58,296 bases of DNA from a virus: positions 1 to 58,296 of IMG/VR virus record IMGVR_UViG_3300042889_002114. One strand, given 5' to 3'. The notes beneath the pieces are model-generated. The model saw only the letters and a program-made list of their open reading frames with translations, was not told where the DNA came from and searched no databases. Both the position numbers and the translations under genes were made by a program. Each line of letters starts with the position of its first letter. The stretch's first letter is position 1. Below are positions 26,394-34,438 of this stretch, in pieces.

Positions 26394-27889
26394 ACAGACT
26401 TCAAAAAGGCACTTGGGTCAAGGTTCCCAAGGGTACCAAACTGCTCAACCATAGCGGCGAATACGAGGGTGAGACCTCTCGTGATGTTGTCGTGGAGGTC
26501 AAGGACACCAACTGGGTGAATTGGGCTGACAACGGACGATGGCTCACTATGATGGGCTACGCAGAACCGGATTATTGGGCCGCCCAACGCGCGGCCTATG
26601 GTGCTCGGAATACCGATGCCAAGCCCTTCATGGATAAAATCGCAGCCAAGATGGGCGTGAAGTCTCTGGAAAGCTTTAGCTGGTCTGACAAGACTACATT
26701 TGTGGAATTCTTGGAAGTGGTGCCCGCCCCGCCGCCAAAGAAAAAGTCAGAACCCAAGATCAACAAGAAGCAGCAGATGGTTCCCAAATCTAAGTGGAAG
26801 GTCACCAAAGATTTGGACCTTGCGATTGATATACCCAACACCGCCGTCGAATCAGCAATGGCCGCATGGGATCGTGCCCACAAGTCTACATGGCCCAACA
26901 CCTACACCCCAGGCGGCAAAGCCGCCTACGATGCTCACTTCAAGGCTCGTGATGCTGAGCGTGATCGTCTCAACGCCACGCTAGGTGAATTTTCTTCCCG
27001 CCCAATTCGCTCACTCAAAGCCGGGGAGGTATTTGAGGTAATGGGTAAATGGTCCACCTATTGTCCCTACAACTACTCAGTGCGTGGTGAGAGCTGGGTG
27101 GATGTTCAGTTCGACGGTGCCACTAAGACGCTGGCGATTCCCTACAAATCGGTGGAACCCGTGATCGAAGTTGAGAGCATTCCCACCGTGGACGTGTTCG
27201 TTATCCGCCAAAAGAGCACCGGGCTGTTCTACAAGGCTTATGACTGGGGTGCCTATCACGACAACGGTGACCACAAGGTGGAGTACGCTGACTCCTTCAT
27301 GAAAGCCAAGCAATACGACGGTGTGAGTCGGGCCAAATCTAGCGTGTTGGAACTCTCGGGTTACTACGCTGGTTTGCCCGGCAGTGAGAACCTGCCGGAA
27401 TGGATGGGTCATGGCAAGGTAGTCACGTTCACTGACGACTACGAGTTCGTGAAGTTTGACAAGTTAGGCCGCAAGGAAGTCGAGACTATCGACCTCTGGT
27501 CTTGGTTCCAGCGCGCCTGGGAGCTCAGGAAGCTCACCGTGGCGTTCGGCTCCAGTGTCCGCACTGTTTACAATGATCTGGATAAGCGAGGCGAGCTGGA
27601 CGAACAGAAGGGACTCTTGGTGTTCAAGGCTCCTGATGAACAAGACCAAGACTGGCGCACGGTTAATGACAAGAGTGTGTTCACCCCCGAACAACAGAAG
27701 AGCGTTGATGACCTTGTGAGCGCACTGAACCTCAAGCGTGGTAGCTTCCGTAAGGCACAGGACTTCCGCAGTTTCTCGATGTCCTTTAAGGACAAGGGTG
27801 CGGCGATGATTGCCAAACTGACCTACGGTGGCAACCTGAAGATGCACGTTTTGGATCTCGAGACCCTCAAGGAAGTCGCCGAGGGTTGA
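26390..27889 (+). CDS. Hypothetical multi-domain protein (499 aa)
   Basis: ATG 26390 overlaps the previous stop. Residues 1-55 (GTWVKVPKGTKLLNHSG.. RDVVVEVKDTNWVNW) look like an SH3-type small barrel. A Lys/Pro-rich linker at about 110-135 follows, then a second barrel-like segment (IRSLKAGEVFEVMGKW) and a C-terminal helical part. No enzyme motif seen. The Lys-rich linker hints at nucleic-acid binding (inference). Confidence 0.6.
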   Translation: MNRLQKGTWVKVPKGTKLLNHSGEYEGETSRDVVVEVKDTNWVNWADNGRWLTMMGYAEPDYWAAQRAAYGARNTDAKPFMDKIAAKMGVKSLESFSWSDKTTFVEFLEVVPAPPPKKKSEPKINKKQQMVPKSKWKVTKDLDLAIDIPNTAVESAMAAWDRAHKSTWPNTYTPGGKAAYDAHFKARDAERDRLNATLGEFSSRPIRSLKAGEVFEVMGKWSTYCPYNYSVRGESWVDVQFDGATKTLAIPYKSVEPVIEVESIPTVDVFVIRQKSTGLFYKAYDWGAYHDNGDHKVEYADSFMKAKQYDGVSRAKSSVLELSGYYAGLPGSENLPEWMGHGKVVTFTDDYEFVKFDKLGRKEVETIDLWSWFQRAWELRKLTVAFGSSVRTVYNDLDKRGELDEQKGLLVFKAPDEQDQDWRTVNDKSVFTPEQQKSVDDLVSALNLKRGSFRKAQDFRSFSMSFKDKGAAMIAKLTYGGNLKMHVLDLETLKEVAEG

Positions 27890-27890
27890 C

Positions 27891-27898
27891 GCTAAATA
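27891..27898 (+). promoter_or_regulatory. Late promoter box
   Basis: GCTAAATA just after the stop of the 499-aa gene and 26 bases before the next start. A TTGAC motif overlaps its 5' side. Confidence 0.5.
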
Positions 27899-27923
27899 TA
27901 GCTGCACTTAACCGGAGGCAGCT

Positions 27924-28409
27924 ATGCGGGCACACGAATACCTCTTTGAAGCTTCTGACGTGCGCACCACGCTGGAAAAGCTCAGAGATGTAATCGATCA
28001 TCCTGCCACTGAAGCTACCATCCGTGAAGTCGCCCAGCGGAAATACGATCTTCTCTCCAGTCAGATTGTGGATGAAGAGGAAATCAATCTCCCGGTAGTT
28101 AACCGAATCAATATTCCAGTGAATGTTGATGAGGAAATGTTGGACAAACAATTCATTGCCGGTGTGACGATCTACGACATATATCAGAGTCTGTGTGATA
28201 CTCTACCCAGTCCATCATCAATTGAATTTTCACGCATGGGCACCGTCACCATAGTGGTGCCACCGCCGTATCATGGCTATACCAAGCTTGAGTTTGCACA
28301 ACACCTTAGAGCGAACATACCCGGTGTGCGTAGCGTTACTGGTGGAGCCCAAAGGGTAGACAAAATGGGTGAAATGGAGGGCTATATCTTCATCCTCCAT
28401 TACGTCTAG
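27924..28409 (+). CDS. Hypothetical protein (161 aa)
   Basis: ATG 27924 follows GGAGG. The start MRAHEYLFEA resembles the M-x-x-x-E-(F/Y)-L-x-E-A beginning of many small T4-type phage proteins, possibly a processing or targeting signal. The rest is alpha/beta with a Pro-rich turn (TIVVPPPYHGYTKLEF). Function unknown. Confidence 0.6.
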   Translation: MRAHEYLFEASDVRTTLEKLRDVIDHPATEATIREVAQRKYDLLSSQIVDEEEINLPVVNRINIPVNVDEEMLDKQFIAGVTIYDIYQSLCDTLPSPSSIEFSRMGTVTIVVPPPYHGYTKLEFAQHLRANIPGVRSVTGGAQRVDKMGEMEGYIFILHYV

Positions 28410-28412
28410 GCG

Positions 28413-28441
28413 TTGACCTACTCTCCACAAGTTTGTAGATA
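28413..28441 (+). promoter_or_regulatory. Early-type promoter (TTGACC-17-TAGATA)
   Basis: TTGACC 28413-28418 and TAGATA 28436-28441, serving the gene at 28472. Confidence 0.6.
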
Positions 28442-28471
28442 GAAGATAGTTCAAAATTATTGGGTGGGCGC

Positions 28472-28804
28472 ATGGCTATCGCTGGTTACGCAGAAACGAG
28501 TCTGACAGATTCCAAGATCAAAGAGCTGGTTGAAGGCTTGTTGACTCGTCAAGGGTTCGTGACGACATTGGACGTCGAGACCCCAATGGGCCGAAGAAAA
28601 CAAAGAGTTGTGACGGTGGCCTCTCTTGGTCTGGGTATTCGTGCCCAAACCGGCCGTACCCTTTCAAAGTCACAACTGGTTGAACGCCTCGAGAAGGTAG
28701 GGTATGAAACTTTCACCGCATATCGTGGCACCACACCTATGACGGTCGTACTGACCAGCCATAACACTAAGGCGCTCCATAAAGAATTGGAAATGACTGG
28801 TTGA
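28472..28804 (+). CDS. Hypothetical protein (110 aa)
   Basis: ATG 28472; TTG 28460 is an upstream alternative. A small alpha/beta protein with a basic turn (TPMGRRKQRVVTVASLG). No recognised family. The next gene has its own promoter overlapping this stop. Confidence 0.55.
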   Translation: MAIAGYAETSLTDSKIKELVEGLLTRQGFVTTLDVETPMGRRKQRVVTVASLGLGIRAQTGRTLSKSQLVERLEKVGYETFTAYRGTTPMTVVLTSHNTKALHKELEMTG

Positions 28805-28829
28805 CGTATAGCCAGTTTGTGGTCATACT
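28801..28829 (+). promoter_or_regulatory. Early-type promoter (TTGACG-17-CATACT), leaderless
   Basis: TTGACG 28801-28806 and CATACT 28824-28829. The ATG at 28836 lies six bases after the -10 box, at the expected transcription start. Confidence 0.7.
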
Positions 28830-28835
28830 CCTACT

Positions 28836-29468
28836 ATGACCCATAAAGAACGCTACGCCAAGAAGCTACTCACCCTCCGGAGTCACCTCACAGGGGCTCG
28901 GTACTTCAACGCACTAGCGGCTCTAGAGTTTGCCCTGCGCTACCACGTGGGAACGCGCAAAGATGGTCTCACTCCTGAATTTCAACACCAGGTAGAGATC
29001 GCACTCTATACCCTTACCCTTCCTGATCTGCAATATCGCGAAGAAGCGATCGCAACAATCTTCCTCCACGATGTCAGGGAAGACTACGGGGTCTCCGACG
29101 GAGAGGTCCGTGCGATCTTCGACAACGACGAGTTTGCATCCAGGGTGGCAACTGCCGTGGATGCAATGACCAAGGAGTTTCGAGGGGTCAAGCGCAACGA
29201 GGAAGAGGTCTTTGCTGCCATTGCTGCAGATGCCATCGCGAGCATTGCCAAGGGCGCAGACCGGGTTCACAACCTCAACTCCATGCTGGGTGTGTTCACG
29301 GTGAAGAAGCAGAAGGAATACGTCGAAGAGGTACGGGTGTTCTTCCTACCCATGCTCAAGACAGCCCGCCGCCTCTTTCCCCACCAGGTCAACGCCTACG
29401 AGAATATCAAGTTCGTTCTTGAGACACAACTCGCGATGATCCAGGCCACCTGGCCAGCCGAGAAATAA
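28836..29468 (+). CDS. SpoT/MESH1-like (p)ppGpp hydrolase (HD domain)
   Basis: 210 residues. The hydrolase-domain motifs occur in order: H37-V-G-T-R41-K-D-G, H51, FLHDVRED with H78-D79 and E82-D83, MTKEF (about 111-115) and KGADRVHN with D142. This is the SpoT/RSH hydrolase pattern, with no synthetase or regulatory domain, so a small alarmone hydrolase. It would remove the 3' pyrophosphate of (p)ppGpp using a metal ion, lifting the stringent response. Early promoter, leaderless. An HD hydrolase of another nucleotide is possible, but the RKDG motif argues for an alarmone. Confidence 0.85.
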   Translation: MTHKERYAKKLLTLRSHLTGARYFNALAALEFALRYHVGTRKDGLTPEFQHQVEIALYTLTLPDLQYREEAIATIFLHDVREDYGVSDGEVRAIFDNDEFASRVATAVDAMTKEFRGVKRNEEEVFAAIAADAIASIAKGADRVHNLNSMLGVFTVKKQKEYVEEVRVFFLPMLKTARRLFPHQVNAYENIKFVLETQLAMIQATWPAEK

Positions 29469-29550
29469 ATTTACACCAGAGCGCCACTGAGCTTATGAAT
29501 TAATCTGAGCTCACGAGATACTTGAGATCGAACACCAATGGTGAGATCTC

Positions 29551-30201
29551 ATGAGCTATACTGGACGAGTCCATTATCTGGGCTATTACAACCGCAGTGG
29601 TGACACTGAACATCAGCGCGTCTTCAAGGTTCTAAGCGATAGGCTAGGCGCAGGCCAGCCCATCTACGTTCGTTGGCGTTCCGATGATCGCCGCGAAGGA
29701 AGCGTGGGTCTCCTGAGCAAGTTTGAAGTGGAGGATATCTCCCACTGGTACTCACCGAGGTGGGGTCCCACTACCTCGACCAAGGGTCTGTATTTTCAGA
29801 TCAATGATTGCGAAGTGACCTGGACGGGTCGCCGCAATGTTGTGAAGCCTATGGCACATGAATTGGAGTTCCTAGAAGACTGGGAAGAGGGTTCCGTGTG
29901 GGCTTGGAATACCGCCCCTGCTCAACCCAAGCCTCCCATTCCCACAATCACAGGTCACTTGGGTGAAGAGATCGTCATTGATGATTTCGTGAGCTTCGTG
30001 AGTCGCCGGTATGGCACAGTCAAACTCCACTTCGGAAACGTGGCCCGCATCAACCATAACGGTACGGTTTGGGTCAACACATTGAAACTCCGTGACGATG
30101 ATTCTCCCCAGGAAGTAAAGGTCCATGATCCCGACACAATCGTGAAGATTGGCAAGGACCTCATTGATCGCCTCATGATGGCAAGGTTGGCAGTGCGATG
30201 A
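29551..30201 (+). CDS. Tandem paralogue 1 of 3, barrel-like protein
   Basis: 216 residues, first of three related neighbours. All share a C-terminal module: (D/H)xxGxEIxxxDF(V/I), a strand ending in HFGxVxxI, xGxVWxxxxK, and a final KDL(I/L)DRLM(M/L)xxL helix. The N-terminal half has aromatic strands (PIYVRWRSDDRREGSVGLL). Short beta strands around Gly suggest an SH3-like fold. A palindrome (TGAGATCTCA) covers the start region. Function unknown. Confidence 0.6.
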   Translation: MSYTGRVHYLGYYNRSGDTEHQRVFKVLSDRLGAGQPIYVRWRSDDRREGSVGLLSKFEVEDISHWYSPRWGPTTSTKGLYFQINDCEVTWTGRRNVVKPMAHELEFLEDWEEGSVWAWNTAPAQPKPPIPTITGHLGEEIVIDDFVSFVSRRYGTVKLHFGNVARINHNGTVWVNTLKLRDDDSPQEVKVHDPDTIVKIGKDLIDRLMMARLAVR

Positions 30202-30854
30202 AAAGCTGGAGTCTACGAAACAACAGCACCGTACCAACCGTGATCGCCGCTCACGATGAGAAAATCCGTGATATGCATCGTCGGGTAATGGCTGACGAGA
30301 AGGTCTATGTGAAGTTCACGAAATCACACGACGAACGACGCACCGGTAGCATTGGATACCTGTCCAATTTTGATATCAAAGAACGTGCCGTCTATTCGGG
30401 CTATTCTCGTAGTTTCTTTTCGGGAAGGACCGCCCCACCGGATAGTATCCGTCCCCAAGTAGTCCATATGGAAGTCATGTGGGAAGGACGTAAGAACGTC
30501 ATCCGAGTATGGGACTATGACATTGAGATTCTAGATGGCTACACGGGTGGCAGTGTTTGGAAGTGGGAGAAGCCACAGGGGCCGCTCGTAGAGGCCAAGG
30601 ACCGTACAGGACGTGAGATTAAGAAGGGTGACTTCATCAATTACGTCTTGCACCACCATGTCTCCTACGGGACCACGATCCATTTCGGTACCGTTTCTAA
30701 AGTGGACAGGGATGGTACGGTATGGGCCAAGAACGTGAAAGTGGATGACAAGGAGACTGTTGCGGAAAAGCGCATTAAGAACAATGAAAACATTGTGGTA
30801 TTGACAAAGGACCTCCTGGATCGTTTAATGCTGCTCAAACTGGCATCAGCATAG
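30198..30854 (+). CDS. Tandem paralogue 2 of 3, barrel-like protein
   Basis: 218 residues, overlapping paralogue 1 by four bases. The C-terminal half aligns by eye with both neighbours: DRTGREIKKGDFINYVLHH, HFGTVSKVDRDGTVWAKN and TKDLLDRLMLLKL. The N-terminal half keeps the VYVKF..RRTGSIGYLSNF pattern of paralogue 1. Divergence is high, so the duplications are old. Confidence 0.6.
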   Translation: MKSWSLRNNSTVPTVIAAHDEKIRDMHRRVMADEKVYVKFTKSHDERRTGSIGYLSNFDIKERAVYSGYSRSFFSGRTAPPDSIRPQVVHMEVMWEGRKNVIRVWDYDIEILDGYTGGSVWKWEKPQGPLVEAKDRTGREIKKGDFINYVLHHHVSYGTTIHFGTVSKVDRDGTVWAKNVKVDDKETVAEKRIKNNENIVVLTKDLLDRLMLLKLASA

Positions 30855-30861
30855 GCAACCC

Positions 30862-31596
30862 GTGACTCCCATCAAGCTCTACAAACCCAGCAGGACAACC
30901 GCCGGGGTCCTTGCCTCGGATGCAGTCTTCAAAGAGATGTGGGAAATCCTGTTACGGGGCGACCCTGTCTATCTAGAGTACGACTGCCCCGCGGGATGGC
31001 CCGACGCCATGCGGAATGGTACTATCGGCAAGGTCACTTTTGATCCCAAGGAGAATGCGAGTGCATTCATCTCCTACAACTACAGCATCACGTCGACGTG
31101 GGAAGATCAGGTAGATCAGTTTGTAGAGGACTTCCACCTGGGCAAATACACCCTGGCGGATCTCATCAAGCACCGAGCCCATGGTTCGTGGGGTCCGCCC
31201 AATTTCGTGGTCAAGTTTGATGACCGTCGAAATGCGCTGAAGCCCAACTGGACGCACCTACTCTGGCTCAAGGACTACAAGGGTCCTACCATTTGGAAGA
31301 ACGCCACGCCACTCAAGAAAAAGCAGCCACCCAAAAAGGTTTACGATCGATTGGGCCGTGAGATAAATGTAGGTGACTTTGCGAACTATATCCTGTATCA
31401 TTATACGGTTACAGGCGCTGGTTCCTATTTTGGGGCCATCACTAAGATTACTGATTCGGGTAAGGTGTTTGCCAAGAACATCAAGCTAGGATCCAAGGAT
31501 CGATCGGAAGACAAACAAATCAAAGACCCAAGTCAGATTACGATCATGACAAAGGATCTTATGGATCAGCTCGTGCTGGCAAAGTTGAGAATGTGA
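30862..31596 (+). CDS. Tandem paralogue 3 of 3, barrel-like protein
   Basis: 244 residues from a GTG start, eight bases after paralogue 2. It keeps DRLGREINVGDFANYILYH, YFGAITKITDSGKVFAKN and TKDLMDQLVLAKL. The N-terminal half is longer and more acidic than its paralogues. The stop overlaps the next GTG start. Confidence 0.6.
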   Translation: MTPIKLYKPSRTTAGVLASDAVFKEMWEILLRGDPVYLEYDCPAGWPDAMRNGTIGKVTFDPKENASAFISYNYSITSTWEDQVDQFVEDFHLGKYTLADLIKHRAHGSWGPPNFVVKFDDRRNALKPNWTHLLWLKDYKGPTIWKNATPLKKKQPPKKVYDRLGREINVGDFANYILYHYTVTGAGSYFGAITKITDSGKVFAKNIKLGSKDRSEDKQIKDPSQITIMTKDLMDQLVLAKLRM

Positions 31597-31847
31597 AGTC
31601 CCTACCAGTATTTGTGCGTAAACATGGACCTTTGTTTGTAGTGGTCCTCCTTGCTACTTGGGTGGCCTACCATATAGGCCACCGAGATGGCTATTCTAAG
31701 GCTAGTGAACAGGTAGCCGTGGTGACTCAACTCCTGCTCATGGAGAACTGCTTGGCCTTCAATGCCAATCTCGAACAGTTGGGCAAATCCGAGCGGATGG
31801 ATTGTAGCCTGTTCAGCGATCTCAATCCCAGCGCGATGGTCCTATGA
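31593..31847 (+). CDS. Small single-pass membrane protein (84 aa)
   Basis: GTG start overlapping paralogue 3. After a basic N-terminus (MKSLPVFVRKH) comes one membrane helix (GPLFVVVLLATWVAYHIG), then a soluble region with two Cys. Coupled on both sides. Confidence 0.55.
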   Translation: MKSLPVFVRKHGPLFVVVLLATWVAYHIGHRDGYSKASEQVAVVTQLLLMENCLAFNANLEQLGKSERMDCSLFSDLNPSAMVL

Positions 31848-31993
31848 AGAAGCGTCTAGAAGATTTTCAATCCGAACGTGAATACCTAGCCTATCGTGAT
31901 AAACAGAATGGTTGGTTTGATTTCACGATGACCGTGGGTTTGCTGACGGTGGGCTTTGGCTCAATGATTCTCATCATGGTCCTAGGTAAATAG
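31844..31993 (+). CDS. Very small membrane protein (49 aa)
   Basis: ATG 31844 overlaps the previous stop as ATGA. A charged N-terminus (MKKRLEDFQSEREYLAYRDK) is followed by one hydrophobic helix (MTVGLLTVGFGSMILIMVL). Short, but supported by its overlap and clear topology. Confidence 0.55.
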   Translation: MKKRLEDFQSEREYLAYRDKQNGWFDFTMTVGLLTVGFGSMILIMVLGK

Positions 31994-32022
31994 TTGACGT
32001 AATGGTTAGCCTACTCTAGGTT
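31994..32022 (+). promoter_or_regulatory. Early-type promoter for tRNA-Ser
   Basis: TTGACG 31994-31999 and TAGGTT 32017-32022, 17-base spacing, 8 bases before the tRNA. Confidence 0.65.
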
Positions 32023-32030
32023 GAATTTAC

Positions 32031-32118
32031 GGAAGGTGGGCAGGCCGGTAATGCAGCAGATTGCTAATCTGTAGAACCCGCAAGGGTTCAGAGGGTTCGA
32101 TTCCCTCATCTTCCGCCA
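32031..32118 (+). tRNA. tRNA-Ser(GCT)
   Basis: Class II cloverleaf with long variable arm (GAACCC/GGGTTC). Acceptor GGAAGGT/ATCTTCC, anticodon loop TTGCTAA, T-loop TTCGATT, G73 and CCA. Confidence 0.95.
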
Positions 32119-32155
32119 AACATTCCAGCAAGAGATCGAACCGATCTGGAATGCT

Positions 32156-32605
32156 ATGTACTCCTCCAAGCAAGACTTGTTCTACGAGCAGGTAGGTAAG
32201 AACCTCTTTGCGGTGATGATCCGTGCAGATATCTATGTGGGCAAGCCCAACGTAGCCGCACATCAATTCACTTCCTGGATGGCCGACACAATCCCTGAAC
32301 GTCTACGCATCATCGAAACGAGAGTGGATCACTTCTTCGGTGACGGTCGTTTCATGCTTTGGTACGTCAACAAGTCTGAGCTCACACTGATCAAACTCGT
32401 CCACCCCATCAAGACTAAAGATCAATGGGTAGATGAGTATCATGATCGTACACGAAAGCTTATGGAAAAGATCAAAGAGGATATGGATCTTATCCTCAAT
32501 ACGAGTTTGACCCGCAATCTTGAAAATGCTTGGATCGAATCTGCGTTCACCACGAAGGCAGTGAATCAACTCTCAACCATGATAGGGAAGACCACCGATG
32601 AGTAA
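32156..32605 (+). CDS. Hypothetical protein (149 aa)
   Basis: ATG 32156. The frame continues upstream to the tRNA end with protein-like sequence (QQEIEPIWNA), so a rare start such as ATC/ATT near 32135 cannot be excluded. Helical, with a Trp-rich centre. It overlaps the WYL gene by eight bases. Confidence 0.55.
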   Translation: MYSSKQDLFYEQVGKNLFAVMIRADIYVGKPNVAAHQFTSWMADTIPERLRIIETRVDHFFGDGRFMLWYVNKSELTLIKLVHPIKTKDQWVDEYHDRTRKLMEKIKEDMDLILNTSLTRNLENAWIESAFTTKAVNQLSTMIGKTTDE

Positions 32606-32918
32606 CCACGCCGCCGTTATTGTTGATGCAATCAACAATCGCTTGCAGGTGACCTTCCGGTACCGAAGCAACGAAGAGACTGAATCCACCGAACGTGTGG
32701 TAGAGCCTTGGATCTACGGCACTCGAAACGGCAAGGAATGCCTCTATGGTTATGCTGTCTCTGGTGGCAGTGGTCCGGGGATGAAGCGTTTCAACCTTGA
32801 GAAGGTCAGGGGCATCTCTCTCAATGGCAATCTCATGGAGAACCATCCCGAGGGTGTCACGGATGTGACGAAATGGGATGAAGTCATTGCAGCATGGGAT
32901 CACAAGATCGCTGCATAA
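32598..32918 (+). CDS. Stand-alone WYL-domain-like protein
   Basis: 106 residues that match the WYL pattern: VTFRYRS, ERVVEPWIYGTRNGKECLYGYA and MKRFNLEKVRGI. WYL domains sense ligands (often nucleic acids or nucleotides) and usually sit in transcription regulators, many tied to phage defence. This copy has no DNA-binding domain. It may act as a ligand sponge or dominant partner of host WYL regulators (inference). Confidence 0.65.
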   Translation: MSNHAAVIVDAINNRLQVTFRYRSNEETESTERVVEPWIYGTRNGKECLYGYAVSGGSGPGMKRFNLEKVRGISLNGNLMENHPEGVTDVTKWDEVIAAWDHKIAA

Positions 32919-32921
32919 ATA
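32914..32921 (+). promoter_or_regulatory. Late promoter box, leaderless
   Basis: CATAAATA, with the ATG of the next gene six bases after it. Confidence 0.6.
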
Positions 32922-32927
32922 GGGTTT

Positions 32928-33122
32928 ATGAAGGAACCCTCGCTCGAAAACCTCACCTTAGTTCGTCTCTTGCAACTGCAACGGGCATGGGAGGCTGGTG
33001 CCAAGTCAGCTTTTGAAGCGGGTAGGCTCAATCTAGCGGCTAGTCTTGTAGCCAAGGTAGATCTTCTTCTACCCCTTATAGCAGCTAGACGAGCAGAGAA
33101 CCTCAACGACCTTTTCGCCTAA
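32928..33122 (+). CDS. Small helical protein (64 aa)
   Basis: ATG 32928 directly after a late box. The whole protein is predicted amphipathic helix, rich in Leu and Ala (LVRLLQLQRAWEAGAKSAFE), perhaps a helical hairpin. Own late promoter and terminator. Confidence 0.55.
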   Translation: MKEPSLENLTLVRLLQLQRAWEAGAKSAFEAGRLNLAASLVAKVDLLLPLIAARRAENLNDLFA

Positions 33123-33129
33123 GACATGA

Positions 33130-33167
33130 CCACCGCGCTCGGCTTGCCCACGCGGTGGTTTTCTTTT
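33130..33167 (+). terminator. Rho-independent terminator
   Basis: CCACCGCG/CGCGGTGG stem with a 13-base loop, then a T-rich tract. The T tract overlaps the next -35 box. Confidence 0.8.
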
Positions 33168-33193
33168 GACTTTGGTGCCAATATGTCTAGTAT
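33166..33193 (+). promoter_or_regulatory. Early-type promoter (TTGACT-16-TAGTAT), leaderless
   Basis: TTGACT 33166-33171 and TAGTAT 33188-33193. ATG 33200 lies six bases further, at the expected start of the RNA. Confidence 0.65.
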
Positions 33194-33199
33194 CTAGGC

Positions 33200-33721
33200 A
33201 TGTGTGAACAATGTCTTACCTGGCCAGTTAGCTTCGGTGACCCACTTCCCGGCTATGTGCTCATGCGAGCGCGCCGTGATGGTAACGACTGGATGAAGGG
33301 TGAATGGGGTCTCGTTGAATGTAACGATCCCACTTATATCTGGAAAAAGACACCCACCCCTAGCCCCGTGTGGGGGATGACGGATGATGAAGAAGAGATC
33401 TTCATCAATGGTTTAACTAAAGATGACCCGCGGCGTGATCGCGCCCTTGGTCTCAACCAGGCAGCATTCTCTGAATCATTTTACGGCACACCGGAGCAGG
33501 GACATCGTCTCATTGAAGCCGCCAAGACTGTGGGTTTTGATAGAGAGAAGCATGGATCGTTCACCTACTGGTTCTTCGACTACCTGGGTGAATATCTCAA
33601 GACCGCTGTAATGGTAGATGAGGGTGATCCCTTTCCCAAACGCGAGGAGTTTGCTCCCGTGGATCTTACCATTGGCCGTGACCCCATTCCAGGAGAAGAC
33701 GATGAAGCTAACAATCGGTGA
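33200..33721 (+). CDS. Hypothetical acidic protein (173 aa)
   Basis: ATG 33200 coincides with the expected transcription start. A Cys pair near the N-terminus (MCEQCLTW) might bind metal. Trp/Tyr-rich and acidic. First gene of a coupled run that leads to the ADP-ribosylglycohydrolase. Family not recognised. Confidence 0.6.
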   Translation: MCEQCLTWPVSFGDPLPGYVLMRARRDGNDWMKGEWGLVECNDPTYIWKKTPTPSPVWGMTDDEEEIFINGLTKDDPRRDRALGLNQAAFSESFYGTPEQGHRLIEAAKTVGFDREKHGSFTYWFFDYLGEYLKTAVMVDEGDPFPKREEFAPVDLTIGRDPIPGEDDEANNR

Positions 33722-34067
33722 AGCCATCGTGGATCGTAATCCACGGGACGCATTCGTACTCTATCTCAAGGTCATGCACGGTGACGCCGATGGCTACTCG
33801 ACCGAGGAGATCATGCGCGTACCCAATGACGAAGCCAACCTCGAGGACCTATATGAGGCTTTGCGGCTTATTGACGAAGTTGCTGAAGCGGATGATCAGG
33901 AGGCCATTCCTGGCATCATGGATAGTCACACGAAGTTGGATCAAGAGTGGCCCTACGACAGTACATGCGCCGGCAATGGCGATGGCACTCGGGCGAGCTA
34001 CGAGGAACATTGGGTTCGCTACTATGACACGGCGGGCGTTGAATTCTCGGTAAAGGTTGAGATCTAA
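33702..34067 (+). CDS. Hypothetical protein, paralogue of next gene (121 aa)
   Basis: ATG 33702 with AGGAG. Shares with its downstream neighbour the strand LxVMHGDAD(G/K)Y, an acidic middle, a (D/E)WPxD motif and a final (V/Y)RYxDxxGVE(F/Y)xVxxE. A small acidic family of unknown function; the acidity could allow DNA mimicry, but that is only a thought. Confidence 0.6.
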   Translation: MKLTIGEAIVDRNPRDAFVLYLKVMHGDADGYSTEEIMRVPNDEANLEDLYEALRLIDEVAEADDQEAIPGIMDSHTKLDQEWPYDSTCAGNGDGTRASYEEHWVRYYDTAGVEFSVKVEI

Positions 34068-34438
34068 TGCTATTCATGATTGGTAATCCTGTTCCCGCTG
34101 AAACCATAGAACCGGGATTCTATCTCGTCATGGACTTCATGCACGGAGACGCTGACAAGTACGAAACCCTGCGAGTCCTTCATGTGGATGATACTGACCA
34201 GGGCCGCCAGGAACTCGAGGAGGCCATTGAGCTTACCATACGGGCTCAAAAACTCATGGCGCCGGGTGGCGGCTGTGATGCTGAAGCTGGTAGTGAGATA
34301 CTCTACGATACCGTGGTGGGAGACGAATGGCCCGGTGATGTGACAGCGGATCACCAGTTCAAGGCAAGATGTCAGGCCTACTACGTCCGCTACTTCGATG
34401 ACTGCGGCGTGGAATACGAAGTGGATCTGGAAGACTAA
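34067..34438 (+). CDS. Hypothetical protein, paralogue of previous gene (123 aa)
   Basis: Start overlaps the previous stop (TAATG). Contains VMDFMHGDADKY, WPGD and YYVRYFDDCGVEYEVDLED, the same framework as its upstream neighbour. Ends overlapping the ADP-ribosylglycohydrolase start. Confidence 0.6.
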   Translation: MLFMIGNPVPAETIEPGFYLVMDFMHGDADKYETLRVLHVDDTDQGRQELEEAIELTIRAQKLMAPGGGCDAEAGSEILYDTVVGDEWPGDVTADHQFKARCQAYYVRYFDDCGVEYEVDLED

